DNA of 64,000 nt from JAWVFM01 sp038237625. Its GTDB lineage: Bacteria; Actinomycetota; Thermoleophilia; Solirubrobacterales; 70-9. Position 1 is the stretch's first letter, and every line of letters begins with the position of its first letter. The stretch is taken from positions 124,001-188,000 of the forward strand of contig JBBRYM010000002.1 in assembly GCA_038237625.1 (NCBI GenBank), written 5' to 3'. The notes under the pieces were generated by a model. That model saw only the letters and a list, made by a program, of their open reading frames with translations. It had not been told where the DNA came from and did no database searches. Shown here piece after piece: positions 45,953 to 54,393 of this stretch. The position numbers were made by a program, and so were the translations under genes.

Positions 45953-46384
45953 CTACTCGCCGAGGCGCCCGCGGACCGCGGCACTAACGCGCTTGCCGTC
46001 GGCTCGCCCGGCGACCCTCTGCATCGCCTGTCCCATGACCTTGCCCGTGTCTGCGGGGCCCGAGGCCCCGGTGGCCTCGATCGCCGCGCCTACGATCTCT
46101 CCCAGCTCCTCGTCGGATAGCTCAACCGGCAGGTATGACTCGATCAGCTGTGCCTCGGCCTCCTCGGCGGCCGCCCGGTCCTCGCCTCCGCCGCCGCGAA
46201 ACGCCTCGGCAGCCTCCACGCGGCGCTTTCGCTCGCGTCGCAGAACGGCGACCTCATCGTCGTTTCCGGCTTTCGCGTCCTGCTGGAGGGCGCTCGTGAG
46301 CATGCGCAGCGCGCTCACGCGATCGCGCTCGCCGGCCTTCATCGCCTCGCGGGTGTCGGCCTGAATCCGCTCCAAGATGCTCAT
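45953..46384 (-). CDS. GatB/YqeY-domain protein
   Basis: 143-residue helical protein of the YqeY family (LERIQADTREAMKAGERDRVSALRML; YLPVELSDEELGEIV; DTGKVMGQAMQRVAGRADGKRVS). Related to the tRNA-binding tail of GatB and thought to contact tRNA. The ATG overlaps the murI stop. Confidence 0.93.
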   Translation of the reverse strand: MSILERIQADTREAMKAGERDRVSALRMLTSALQQDAKAGNDDEVAVLRRERKRRVEAAEAFRGGGGEDRAAAEEAEAQLIESYLPVELSDEELGEIVGAAIEATGASGPADTGKVMGQAMQRVAGRADGKRVSAAVRGRLGE

Positions 46385-47226
46385 TGGCTAAGGGTAGGGA
46401 CCTCGACGTGCTCAACCGGCCCCAACGGCATTTGCAGGAACCGGGTGCCGAGGTCGCGAAACGACTCGACGTCCGCGGTGCACAGAAAGCGGTAGTCGCC
46501 CTCGCCGTGGCCGCGGGCATCGAGCGCGCGGGCCTCAAGCGCGCGCTGGGCGGCGGCGGCGACCGCGTGGCCCGACGTCACCAGCCGGACGTCGCGGCCC
46601 AGGATCCGCTGGAGCATCGGAGCCACGAGGGGATAGTGGGTGCAGCCGAGGATCACGGTGTCGACCTCCGCCTCTCGCAACGGCCGGCAGTACGACCGGA
46701 CGGTCTCCACGACCCCCTCGTCGAACGGGGAGCCACTCTGGATCATCGGCGCGAGATCGGCGGCGGCGACCTCTGTCACATCGAGAGCGCGGCCCTGCCC
46801 CTCCAAAGCGCGGTGATAGGCACCGGCGGCGACCGTCGCCGGCGTCGCCAGCAGGCCGACCCGGCCGCTGGTGGTGATCGCCGCGGCAATCTCGGCCTCC
46901 GGACCGATGACCGACAGGGTCTCGACTCCTGACTGGGCCGCGATCTGCGCCGCGACGTCGCGAGCCGCCGCGGTCGCCGAGTTGCAGGCCACGATCAGTA
47001 GTTTCGCCCCGCGCTCGCAGAGAAAGCGGGCGATGGCGGCGACCCGGTCGCGAAGCTCCTCCCTCGTCTTGGTCCCGTAGGGAAATCGCGCGGTGTCGCC
47101 GAGGTACACGTAGTCCTCCGAGGGCAGGGAGACGAGAAGCTCGTGGAGGACGGTGAGACCGCCCACTCCCGAATCGAAGACCGCTATCGGCAGCGACCGA
47201 TCGGTCGTTCCGCGGTGTGAGCTCAC
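46381..47226 (-). CDS. murI: Glutamate racemase
   Basis: 281 residues. Supplies D-glutamate for peptidoglycan. Substrate-binding DSGVGGLTV, first catalytic Cys in VACNSATAA and second in LGCTHYPLVAP. GTG 47226 overlaps the prmA stop. Its presence inside the prmA to era chain replaces the rsmE often found there. Confidence 0.95.
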   Translation of the reverse strand: MSSHRGTTDRSLPIAVFDSGVGGLTVLHELLVSLPSEDYVYLGDTARFPYGTKTREELRDRVAAIARFLCERGAKLLIVACNSATAAARDVAAQIAAQSGVETLSVIGPEAEIAAAITTSGRVGLLATPATVAAGAYHRALEGQGRALDVTEVAAADLAPMIQSGSPFDEGVVETVRSYCRPLREAEVDTVILGCTHYPLVAPMLQRILGRDVRLVTSGHAVAAAAQRALEARALDARGHGEGDYRFLCTADVESFRDLGTRFLQMPLGPVEHVEVPTLSQ

Positions 47227-48059
47227 GACTCGAGGCCCTGGCTCTCGAGGTCTCGCAGGAGCACCCCCGCCCAGTCGCCCTCGCGCGATCGCCGGGCCTC
47301 GCGAAGGCCCGAGCGGGCGAACGCATCGACCACCTCGTCCACCTCGCCCGCCAGCAGACCGGACACGACCATCGTGACCGGCGGCTCGGAGAGGCGCCCG
47401 GCGATGCTCAGCAACAGCGGACTCGTGAGGTTCGCCACAACGGTCGACGCGAGGGGCGGCAGCTCCTCGCGGAGGTTCGACCGGTGGACCTCGAGCTTCA
47501 CTCCGTTTGCAATGGCATTCGCGGCGGCGGCCTCGAGGGCGGGGCGCTCGTGGTCGTAGCCGCTCACGGGGGCATACCCGAGCTTGGCGGCGGCGATGGC
47601 CAGGACGCCGGACCCGGTTCCGAGGTCGGTTAGCGGGCCCGAAGCCTCACCCGACTCGGCGAGCGCCAGCAGCAGTTCGAGGCAGATCTTCGTCGTCGCA
47701 TGGGCGCCGGTGCCGAACGCCTGCCCCGGGTCGACCGCGACCTCGATCTCGGCGCCGGGATCCGGGTCGGCCCAGGTGGGCCGAACGCACAGGCGGCCCA
47801 CTCGAACCGGCTCGTGGAAGTCACGCCAGCGATCGGCCCAGTCGTCGGGAACCTCGGTCGACGCGATCTCGACGAGTCCCTCGCCGGCAGCGGCCTCAAG
47901 GGCCGGGACGGCAGGGAGCTCACCCGGCGGACCGTAGATCGCGTACTCGACGTACGTCTCGCCACGCTCCTCCTCGACGCCGCCCGGCGCCAGCTCCACT
48001 AGCTCGGCGAGCACGCGCTCGGCGAGCTCGGGCCGACAGCGAACCGCGAGCCGGATCAC
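47223..48059 (-). CDS. prmA: Ribosomal protein L11 methyltransferase
   Basis: 278 residues. N-terminal substrate-binding part, then a SAM-binding fold: GQAFGTGAHATTKICLELL, DLGTGSGVLAIAAAKLG, VANLTSPLLLSIA. Standard partner gene of dnaJ. GTG start at 48059, four bases after the dnaJ stop. Confidence 0.93.
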   Translation of the reverse strand: MIRLAVRCRPELAERVLAELVELAPGGVEEERGETYVEYAIYGPPGELPAVPALEAAAGEGLVEIASTEVPDDWADRWRDFHEPVRVGRLCVRPTWADPDPGAEIEVAVDPGQAFGTGAHATTKICLELLLALAESGEASGPLTDLGTGSGVLAIAAAKLGYAPVSGYDHERPALEAAAANAIANGVKLEVHRSNLREELPPLASTVVANLTSPLLLSIAGRLSEPPVTMVVSGLLAGEVDEVVDAFARSGLREARRSREGDWAGVLLRDLESQGLES

Positions 48060-48063
48060 GCTG

Positions 48064-49221
48064 TCATCTCACGCGCTGGCGCGACCCTCGCCTGCGCCCG
48101 CGTAGCCGCGACCGCCACCCAGATCCGCCCTCGACCTCGAGGTTCGATTCGTCGATCGCGTTGTCGAGCGCCTCCGCGAGCTCGGTCTGCTCCGGGTCGA
48201 GCCCACGCGGGACGATCACGCGAAGGACGACGTGCAGATCTCCCCGGGCTCCCCCTCGCAGGCTGGGAAGGCCCTGCCCCTTGAGGGTCACGTGGTCGCC
48301 CGGCTGTGCACCGGCAGGCACCTCAATCTCGCGCTCGCCCTCCAAGGTCTCGATCGAGAGCTCGCCGCCAAGCATGGCTCGCGTCGCGGCGATTCGCGCC
48401 TCGGTCACGAGCTCCGAACCCTGGCGCTCGAAACGCTCGTCCGGCGCGACGACCACCTCGACGTACAGATCGCCCGAGCCCGCACCCACATCGCCGGCGT
48501 GCCCGGCCCCCGAGATCCGGATTCGCTGTCCCGACTCGATGCCGGCAGGCACCTCGACATCCCAGGTTCGGGCCTTCATGACCCTGCCGCGGCCGGAACA
48601 CTCCTCGCACGGCGACTCGGCGGTCTTGCCGGCGCCCCCACAAGTTGGACAGGGCCCGCTGCGCAGCATCTGCCCGAAGGCGGTCTGAGCGACCTCACGC
48701 ACCTGCCCGGCGCCGCCGCAGGTCTCGCAGGTGTGGATGGGCGTCCCGGGTTGCGCTCCGTTGCCCCTGCAGCGCTCGCAGACCGAAACCGCCTCCAGGG
48801 CGATCTCACGGTGGGCGCCGGTCAACACCTCGCCGAGCGTCACCTCGATCCTCGCGCCGATGTCGGCGCCGGTGGCGGGGCCCGAGCGGGCGAAACCAAA
48901 CAGGTCGCCGAACATGTCGTCGGCGCCTCTGCCAAACAGCGCCGAGATGACGTCCTCGAAGCTCCCGAATCCGGCCGCGCGCGAATGGAAGCCCCCGGAG
49001 CGAAGGCCCTCGTGCCCGTACGTGTCGTAGGTGCCCCGCCGCTCGGCGTCGGAGAGCACCTCGTAGGCCTCGGCCGCCTCCTTGAACTTCTCCTCGGCCT
49101 CCGGGTCGTGCTTGTTGACGTCGGGGTGCAGCTCGCGCGCCAGGCTTCGAAACGCCTTCTTGAGCTGCGCCTCGTCGGCATGCCTCGGGACCCCGAGGAC
49201 CTCGTAGTAGTCGCGCGGCAC
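48064..49221 (-). CDS. dnaJ: Chaperone DnaJ
   Basis: 385 residues. J domain with HPD in ARELHPDVNK, a short Gly/Phe region, four zinc motifs (CERCRGNG, CETCGGAG, CPTCGGAG, CEECSGRG), a C-terminal substrate-binding part and a very basic tail (RLRGRRRGSRQRVR). Co-chaperone of DnaK. GTG start five bases after hrcA, as expected for an hrcA-dnaJ operon. Confidence 0.96.
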   Translation of the reverse strand: MPRDYYEVLGVPRHADEAQLKKAFRSLARELHPDVNKHDPEAEEKFKEAAEAYEVLSDAERRGTYDTYGHEGLRSGGFHSRAAGFGSFEDVISALFGRGADDMFGDLFGFARSGPATGADIGARIEVTLGEVLTGAHREIALEAVSVCERCRGNGAQPGTPIHTCETCGGAGQVREVAQTAFGQMLRSGPCPTCGGAGKTAESPCEECSGRGRVMKARTWDVEVPAGIESGQRIRISGAGHAGDVGAGSGDLYVEVVVAPDERFERQGSELVTEARIAATRAMLGGELSIETLEGEREIEVPAGAQPGDHVTLKGQGLPSLRGGARGDLHVVLRVIVPRGLDPEQTELAEALDNAIDESNLEVEGGSGWRSRLRGRRRGSRQRVR

Positions 49222-49226
49222 GGCGA

Positions 49227-50252
49227 TCAGTCGTACACCGATTCGAAGAAGCGCGAGAGCTGGCCGGCGGCGTCACGGACAGAGGCGATTGCCGTCTCGT
49301 AGTCCATCCGCATGGGCCCGACGACGCCGACGGTCCCGAGGTTTCGGTAGCCGAGCCCGTAGTTGGCGCCGACGACGCTGACGGAGCGGAGCTCTGGCGT
49401 CGGGTTCTCCTCGCCGACCCACACGAACACGGAGCGCTCCTCGAGCGCCTGCCGAAGGCCGCGCAGGAGCCCCGCCCGCCGCTCGAGCCCCCGCATCAGG
49501 GCATCGATGTGCGGAAGGTCGGCCGCGTGGTTCTCGGACAGCAGCCTCGCCGCCCCGTCCACGTAGAGATCGTCCTCGCTCGTCGCCTCGATTCCCGCCA
49601 GCGCCTCACCAAGCTCTGCCGCAAATCGGGACTCCCTTGCCGAAAGGCTCTCGTCCCCGAGCCTGCTGCGGAGCATCCGAGCCCCAATCGCCAGTCCGGA
49701 AACTCGTTCGTTCAGATAGCTCGACCCCCACTCCACGAGTCCGGTGTCGACCGGCTCATCGAACGTCAGAACGCGTCGCGTGACCGCGCCGTTTGAGGCG
49801 ATCACGACCACCATCACGACGTTGGGCTGCAGGCGCAGCACCTCCACCCGGTGAACGCGGGCGGCGCTGGCCGGTGGAGCCGTGGCAAGAGCCAGCAGGT
49901 CGTTGACCCTGGCCAGCGTTCCGGTCGTCTCGCGCATCGCCTCCTCGACCTCGCGGCGCATGCGTGAAAGATCGAGGGCGGTGCCTGCGCCCGGTTTGCC
50001 CTTGGGGCCCGAAGCGAGGAGCGCGCCGGCGTAGAACCGGTAGCCGGCGTCGGTCGGGACACGCCCGGCGGAGGTGTGGGGATGCGTCAGGTATCCGGCC
50101 TGCTCCAGTGCCGCGAGCTCGGAGCGGACTGTCGAAGGTGCCCATTCGACCTCGTCGATCTCGGCGACCGCCTTCGAGCCGACGGGCTCGCCGGATTCGA
50201 GGTGCGCGTCAATGACGATGCGCAGGATCTTCTGTTGGCGCTCGCTCAGCAC
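49227..50252 (-). CDS. hrcA: Heat-inducible transcription repressor HrcA
   Basis: 341 residues. N-terminal winged helix (LSERQQKILRIVIDAHLESGEPVGSKAV, STVRSELAALEQAGYLTHPHTSAGRVPTDAGYRFY) and the HrcA C-terminal domain (GVVGPMRMDYETAIASV). It normally binds the CIRCE inverted repeat; I see no CIRCE sequence upstream of hrcA or dnaJ here, so its target probably lies at groE elsewhere. GTG 50252 follows TACACT by 7 bases. Confidence 0.95.
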   Translation of the reverse strand: MLSERQQKILRIVIDAHLESGEPVGSKAVAEIDEVEWAPSTVRSELAALEQAGYLTHPHTSAGRVPTDAGYRFYAGALLASGPKGKPGAGTALDLSRMRREVEEAMRETTGTLARVNDLLALATAPPASAARVHRVEVLRLQPNVVMVVVIASNGAVTRRVLTFDEPVDTGLVEWGSSYLNERVSGLAIGARMLRSRLGDESLSARESRFAAELGEALAGIEATSEDDLYVDGAARLLSENHAADLPHIDALMRGLERRAGLLRGLRQALEERSVFVWVGEENPTPELRSVSVVGANYGLGYRNLGTVGVVGPMRMDYETAIASVRDAAGQLSRFFESVYD

Positions 50253-50259
50253 CCGAGGG

Positions 50260-50265
50260 AGTGTA
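50260..50265 (-). promoter_or_regulatory. -10 element TACACT for hrcA-dnaJ
   Basis: TACACT ends 7 bases before the hrcA GTG; the leaderless layout matches that of holA (57399). Confidence 0.6.
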
Positions 50266-50294
50266 GGAACCGCCGGCCGCCAAACGCGGGTGAC

Positions 50295-50690
50295 TCAGGG
50301 AAGCTCGAGCTCGGCCGTGGCGTTCCGGATGATCTGGTTGCCGGATTGCTCGGCGACGGTCTCCGTGGTCATGTGGCCGTTCTCAGTCGATGTCACCGTG
50401 GCGGAGACGACGACCTCCTGCTCGGGAAAGCCCATGCCACGAAACTGAACCTCCAGTCGCTTCAGGGCGCGCGGATCCCCCTCGGCCACTGCCGAGTGCG
50501 CCCGGGCCACCTGGGCCATGGTCCACAGGCCGTGAAGGATCACGCCGGGCAGGCCGACCTTAGCGGCGAACTCCGGGTCGGTGTGGATTGGGTTCGGGTC
50601 TCCCGAGGCGGCGGCGTAGCGCTTGGTGAGGTCCGCGTCGGGGGTGACGCGAAGCTCCGGCAGGGAATCGCCGACGGCAAAGTCGCTCAT
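50295..50690 (-). CDS. MaoC-like (R)-hydratase, HadB type
   Basis: 131-residue hot-dog enzyme. The hydratase motif with catalytic Asp and His is AAASGDPNPIHTDPEFA, followed by LPGVILHGLWTMAQVARA. It works with the gene upstream, whose stop it overlaps (ATGA at 50687), like the HadA/HadB pair of mycobacteria, to dehydrate 3-hydroxyacyl-thioesters. The ATG at 50690 is chosen because upstream codons lie in the partner gene. Confidence 0.87.
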   Translation of the reverse strand: MSDFAVGDSLPELRVTPDADLTKRYAAASGDPNPIHTDPEFAAKVGLPGVILHGLWTMAQVARAHSAVAEGDPRALKRLEVQFRGMGFPEQEVVVSATVTSTENGHMTTETVAEQSGNQIIRNATAELELP

Positions 50691-51130
50691 TCCACGCCCC
50701 TCACGATGTTCGTCCAGGTTGCTTTCACGGTCTGCTGTCCCTCCTGGTTGGCCGAGACCGACTCGAAAACGTAGAAGCCCTTGCCGTCGCGTGTCTCGAT
50801 CGACTTGCAGGTGACCGTCGTCGTGATCACGTCGCCGGCGCACACCGGCTCGCCCCACTCGAACTCCTGTCCGCCGTGGACCATCGCCGCGAAGTTCATC
50901 TCGACGTCGGGGTCGAAGAGGGCGGGTCCCATGCCGGGGGCGCTGTAGACGACCGCGAACATAGGCGGCGCGACGAGATCGCGGAAGCCGGCGGCCTTCG
51001 CGGCCTCGGCGTCGCGGTGAACCGGGCTCGGCTCGCCCACGGCATCGGCGTACTGGGAGATCCGCTCAGCCTCGATCTCGAAATCGGCCCCGGGCCAGGT
51101 CTTGCCGACTGCGTCGGTCTTCAGCGCCAT
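50687..51130 (-). CDS. MaoC-like dehydratase N-terminal type, HadA-like
   Basis: 147-residue hot-dog protein with the FAS1-type dehydratase N-domain pattern (YADAVGEPSPVHRDAEAAKAAGFRDLVAPP; GGQEFEWGEPVCAGDVI). It lacks the strict catalytic Asp-x4-His spacing of the partner, as expected for the structural subunit. ATG 51130 is 9 bases after a TAGGAT hexamer that begins with the stop of the preceding small ORF. Confidence 0.85.
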   Translation of the reverse strand: MALKTDAVGKTWPGADFEIEAERISQYADAVGEPSPVHRDAEAAKAAGFRDLVAPPMFAVVYSAPGMGPALFDPDVEMNFAAMVHGGQEFEWGEPVCAGDVITTTVTCKSIETRDGKGFYVFESVSANQEGQQTVKATWTNIVRGVE

Positions 51131-51139
51131 CGGCGCGCG

Positions 51140-51145
51140 ATCCTA
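51140..51145 (-). promoter_or_regulatory. -10 element TAGGAT overlapping the stop of the 36-residue ORF
   Basis: TAG (51145-51143) ends the small ORF and begins TAGGAT, 9 bases before the MaoC-type ATG at 51130. Confidence 0.45.
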
Positions 51146-51253
51146 TCCACCAGCGCGCTCGCGCTCCTCGGCGACCGCGACCGCCTCGTCCCACGACGCG
51201 TACCCGGCGCCCACGAACGCCACGAGCTCGTCGCGGCGGCTCGGCTCACTCAT
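51143..51253 (-). CDS. 36-residue small ORF after lepA
   Basis: ATG 51253 overlaps the lepA stop region (8 bases), then 36 codons to TAG. The product is acidic and probably helical, with DELVAFVGAGYASWDEAVAV and EERERAGG segments. No family recognised. The codon usage is GC-rich at third positions like its neighbours, which mildly supports coding. Confidence 0.4.
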   Translation of the reverse strand: MSEPSRRDELVAFVGAGYASWDEAVAVAEERERAGG

Positions 51254-53039
51254 CGATATCGAGCACCGCCAGGAACGCCTCCTGGGGGACCTCCACCCGC
51301 CCCACCTGCTTCATGCGCTTCTTGCCCGCCTTCTGCTTCTTCAAAAGCTTCTGCTTGCGGGTCACGTCGCCGCCGTAAAGCTTTGCCGTCACGTCCTTAC
51401 GCAAAGCCTTCACCGTCTCGCGCGACAGTACCCGGGAGCCGACCGCGGCCTGGACGGGGACGTCGAAGAGCTGGCGGGGAATCGTCTTCTGCAGGCGCTC
51501 GACCAGTGCCTTCCCGGCCGGATAGGCGTTGTCGCGGTGGACGATCAGCGACAGCGCGTCCACGCGATCGCCCGCGAGCAGCACGTCGAGCTTGACCAGG
51601 TCCGAGCCCTGGTAGCCGATCGGCTCGTAGTCGAGCGACGCATAGCCGGCCGTCCGCGACTTCAGCTGATCGTAGAAGTCCAGGACGATCTCGGCGAGCG
51701 GTAGGTCGTAGCGAAGCTGCACCCGCACCGGCGAGAGGTAATGGAGGTCGACGTGGGTCCCGCGCCGGCTCTGGCAGAGCTCCATGATCGCTCCCACGTG
51801 CTCGGTCGGAGAGATCAGCGAAGCTCGGATGTACGGCTCGGCGATCGTCTCGATCGAGGCGGGGTCGGGCATGTCGGTCGGGCTACGGACCTCGACTTGC
51901 TCGCCGCTGTGCAACACGACCTCGTAGCGGACGTTCGGCGTGGTGGCGAGGAGCTCGAGGTCATACTCGCGCTCGAGGCGCTCGCGCACGATGTCCATGT
52001 GCAAAAGGCCGAGGAAGCCACAACGAAACCCGAAGCCCAGCGCGTCGGAGGTCTCGGGCTCCCATGAGAGGGCGGCGTCGTTGAGCGAAAGGCGCTCGAG
52101 GGCGTCGCGCAGGTCCTCGTAGCGGTCGGTGTCGATCGGAAAGAGACCGCAGAAGACCACCGGCTTGACCTCTTGGTAGCCGGGAAGAGGCTCGGCGGCC
52201 GGGCGCTCGCGAGAGGTGAGGGTGTCGCCGACGCGCAGCTTCGAGACGTCCTTGATGCCCGTGATCACGTAGCCGACCTCGCCGGCGGCCATCTGGGGGG
52301 TGGAGCGCATCGTGGGCGTGAAGTACCCCGCCTCGTCGATATCGGCTTCAGTGCCCGTTTGCATGGCGGCGATCGGCTCCCCGCGGCGAAACCGGCCGTC
52401 GATCATCCGCACGAAAGCGATGACCCCCCGGTACTGGTCGAACTCGGAATCGAAGATGAGGGCGCGTGCCGGCGCCCCGGCGTCTCCCTCCGGTGGTGGG
52501 ATCCGCGCCACGATCGCCTCGAGGACCTCCTGCACCCCCTCCCCGGTCTTCGCCGAGATCCTCAGGATCTCGTCGGGCTTGCCGCCGATCAGGTCGCAGA
52601 TCTCCTCGGCCACCCGGTCTGGTTCCGCGCTCGGCAGGTCGACCTTGTTCAGCACCGGCACGAGCTCGAGGCCGGCGTCGATCGCGGCGTAGGTGTTTGC
52701 CACCGTCTGGGCCTCAACCCCTTGCGCGGCGTCGACGACCAGCAGCCCGCCCTCAGAGGCGGCGAGGCTTCGTGAGACTTCGTAGGAGAAGTCGACGTGG
52801 CCCGGCGTGTCGATCAGGTGCAGGCTGTAGGTCTGGCCGTCGGCGGCCTGGTAAGGGACCTGCACCGCCTGAGCTTTGATCGTGATGCCGCGCTCGCGCT
52901 CGAGCTCCATCGAGTCGAGCAGCTGCGGCATGTGATTGCGAGGGTCGACCGCCCCAGTGATCTCGAGGATGCGGTCGGCCAGCGTCGACTTGCCGTGGTC
53001 GATGTGGGCGATGATCGAGAAGTTGCGAATGCGCTCCAT
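51246..53039 (-). CDS. lepA: Elongation factor 4 (LepA)
   Basis: 597 residues. GTPase domain with IAHIDHGKSTLADRILE, DTPGHVDFSYEV and LNKVDLP; domain II; EF-G-like domains; and the LepA-specific C-terminal domain (KLDVLLAGDRVDALSLIVHRDNAYPAG, KKQKAGKKRMKQVGRVEVPQEAF). It assists ribosome assembly and translation under stress. The hemW gene that usually follows lepA is absent here. Confidence 0.97.
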   Translation of the reverse strand: MERIRNFSIIAHIDHGKSTLADRILEITGAVDPRNHMPQLLDSMELERERGITIKAQAVQVPYQAADGQTYSLHLIDTPGHVDFSYEVSRSLAASEGGLLVVDAAQGVEAQTVANTYAAIDAGLELVPVLNKVDLPSAEPDRVAEEICDLIGGKPDEILRISAKTGEGVQEVLEAIVARIPPPEGDAGAPARALIFDSEFDQYRGVIAFVRMIDGRFRRGEPIAAMQTGTEADIDEAGYFTPTMRSTPQMAAGEVGYVITGIKDVSKLRVGDTLTSRERPAAEPLPGYQEVKPVVFCGLFPIDTDRYEDLRDALERLSLNDAALSWEPETSDALGFGFRCGFLGLLHMDIVRERLEREYDLELLATTPNVRYEVVLHSGEQVEVRSPTDMPDPASIETIAEPYIRASLISPTEHVGAIMELCQSRRGTHVDLHYLSPVRVQLRYDLPLAEIVLDFYDQLKSRTAGYASLDYEPIGYQGSDLVKLDVLLAGDRVDALSLIVHRDNAYPAGKALVERLQKTIPRQLFDVPVQAAVGSRVLSRETVKALRKDVTAKLYGGDVTRKQKLLKKQKAGKKRMKQVGRVEVPQEAFLAVLDIDE

Positions 53040-53063
53040 GGGAGCGAAGGAGTATTGCGAGCC

Positions 53064-53486
53064 TCAGGGCTCCAGCCCGAGTCCGCGCCGCGCGCCTGTC
53101 TCGGTGAGGTGGTCCTCCTGGCGGAATACGAGGCCGTTTCGTAGCCAATAGCAGAAGTAGACGTCTCCTCCCAGCTCGAGCCCGCTTCCGCGCCCGGCGG
53201 TTTTCAGCCGGGCGTGCATGAGAACACGGTCGTCGGCGATCGGCTTCATCTCGAGGATTTCCCAGTCCATCACGCCCCAGCCTTCGCTCATGCCGGCGAA
53301 GAAGCGGTCGAGATCCTCGAGGCCGTGACACGGGCGGCTCTCCGGCCACTTGCGGACCGGGTAGTAATCCACGTCGCGATCGAAGAAGCGCCCGACGGCC
53401 TCCATCCAGGAGCCTTCGCCCGCCCAAAAGGAGCGCACGGCCTCAGTCATTCGGGTCACCGTCTCGACGTTCTCCTCCGGCCCCAT
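53064..53486 (-). CDS. NTF2/SnoaL-like protein
   Basis: 140 residues with the cone-shaped SnoaL-like fold pattern (VRSFWAGEGSWMEAVGRFFDRDVDYYP; FFAGMSEGWGVMDWEILEMKPIADDRVLMHARLKTAGRGSG is seen as beta strands; VYFCYWLRNGLVFRQEDH). Function unknown; such proteins are isomerases, hydrolases or ligand binders. ATG 53486 with TAGGAT 8 bases upstream; divergent from the GH114-like gene. Confidence 0.75.
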   Translation of the reverse strand: MGPEENVETVTRMTEAVRSFWAGEGSWMEAVGRFFDRDVDYYPVRKWPESRPCHGLEDLDRFFAGMSEGWGVMDWEILEMKPIADDRVLMHARLKTAGRGSGLELGGDVYFCYWLRNGLVFRQEDHLTETGARRGLGLEP

Positions 53487-53494
53487 TTGCGAAA

Positions 53495-53517
53495 ATCCTA
53501 CGGTCCGCCGATAGCCT
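53495..53517. promoter_or_regulatory. Divergent leaderless promoters (TAGGAT minus, TAGCCT plus)
   Basis: TAGGAT on the minus strand (53500-53495) lies 8 bases before ATG 53486, and TAGCCT on the plus strand (53512-53517) lies 6 bases before ATG 53524. Only 37 bases separate the two start codons. Confidence 0.6.
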
Positions 53518-53523
53518 CAGGGA

Positions 53524-54315
53524 ATGCGAGCGACGGTTGCCATGGCGGCCCTGCCGGTGGCGCTCATCGCCGCGGCGAGCGCGACGGCACTTCCCACCCC
53601 GGCCACGTGCCACGGCTGCTGGCATCCGAAGCCCTCGACGAAGCCGTGGCAGTGGCAGCTGCAGGGAAAGATCGACCTCTCGGTGAATGCGCCCGTTTAC
53701 GACATCGACATGGACGTCGCCGCCGCGAGCGTGAAGGCGATCCACGATCAGGGCGACAGGGCGATCTGTTACGTCGACGTCGGCTCGTGGGAGCCCTATC
53801 GCGCCGACGCCGGGAAGTTCCCGAAGTGGCTTTTGGGGCGCCACTTCCAGGGCTTCCCCAACGAGCGCTGGCTCGACATCCGCAAGCTCAGCGTGCTGAA
53901 GCCGATCATGAAGAGGCGCCTTCAGAGTTGCGCGTCGAAGGGCTTCGACGGCGTCGAGGCCGACAACGAGGACGGCTACCAGAACCGCACCGGCTTCAAC
54001 ATCACCGGCGCCGATCAGCTCCGCTACGACACCTGGATCTCGAACGAGATTCATAAGCTCGGCATGGCGGCCGGGCTCAAGAACGACCTCGGCCAGGTCC
54101 ACGAGATGCTTCCCTACGTGGACTTCGAAATCAACGAGCAGTGCTTCCAGTACAACGAGTGCGGCAAGCTCAAGCCGTTCATCGCCGACAACAAGCCCGT
54201 CTACGGCGCCGAGTACGAGCTGCCCCTCTCGAAGTTCTGCTCGCACTCGATCGCGCTCGGTTTTTCGACGATCCGCAAGCGCTACAGCCTGCGCGCCTAT
54301 CGCAAGACCTGCTAA
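53524..54315 (+). CDS. Secreted GH114-like glycoside hydrolase
   Basis: 263 residues with a signal peptide (ATVAMAALPVALIAAASATA). The mature barrel carries VYDIDMDVAAASVKAIHDQG, ICYVDVGSWEPYRAD, FDGVEADNEDGYQNRTGFN and VDFEINEQCFQYNEC, which match the endo-alpha-1,4-polygalactosaminidase (GH114) pattern, also seen in PelA. Five or more cysteines suggest disulfides outside the cell. It probably cleaves a galactosamine-rich exopolysaccharide. Alone on its strand, with a leaderless promoter and a palindromic repeat after its stop. Confidence 0.87.
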   Translation: MRATVAMAALPVALIAAASATALPTPATCHGCWHPKPSTKPWQWQLQGKIDLSVNAPVYDIDMDVAAASVKAIHDQGDRAICYVDVGSWEPYRADAGKFPKWLLGRHFQGFPNERWLDIRKLSVLKPIMKRRLQSCASKGFDGVEADNEDGYQNRTGFNITGADQLRYDTWISNEIHKLGMAAGLKNDLGQVHEMLPYVDFEINEQCFQYNECGKLKPFIADNKPVYGAEYELPLSKFCSHSIALGFSTIRKRYSLRAYRKTC

Positions 54316-54331
54316 CGCCACCTTCCCACCC

Positions 54332-54379
54332 CCGAACGTCCCTGGTGCCCGCCTACAAGCGGGGATGCGGGACGTTCGG
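54332..54379. repeat. Palindromic repeat B, copy 2 (inverted relative to copy 1)
   Basis: CCGAACGTCCC/GGGACGTTCGG (11 bp) around 26 bases holding CCCGC-CTACAA-GCGGG. Read on the minus strand it matches copy 1 (37763-37814) at about 40 of 48 core positions, with the differences mostly in the loop. It lies between the convergent GH114-like and murJ genes. Confidence 0.8.
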
Positions 54380-54393
54380 CGGAGAGGGGGCAG

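Noticed and set aside
50253..50294. CIRCE element upstream of hrcA
   Set aside because: No TTAGCACTC-N9-GAGTGCTAA-like repeat is present on either strand.
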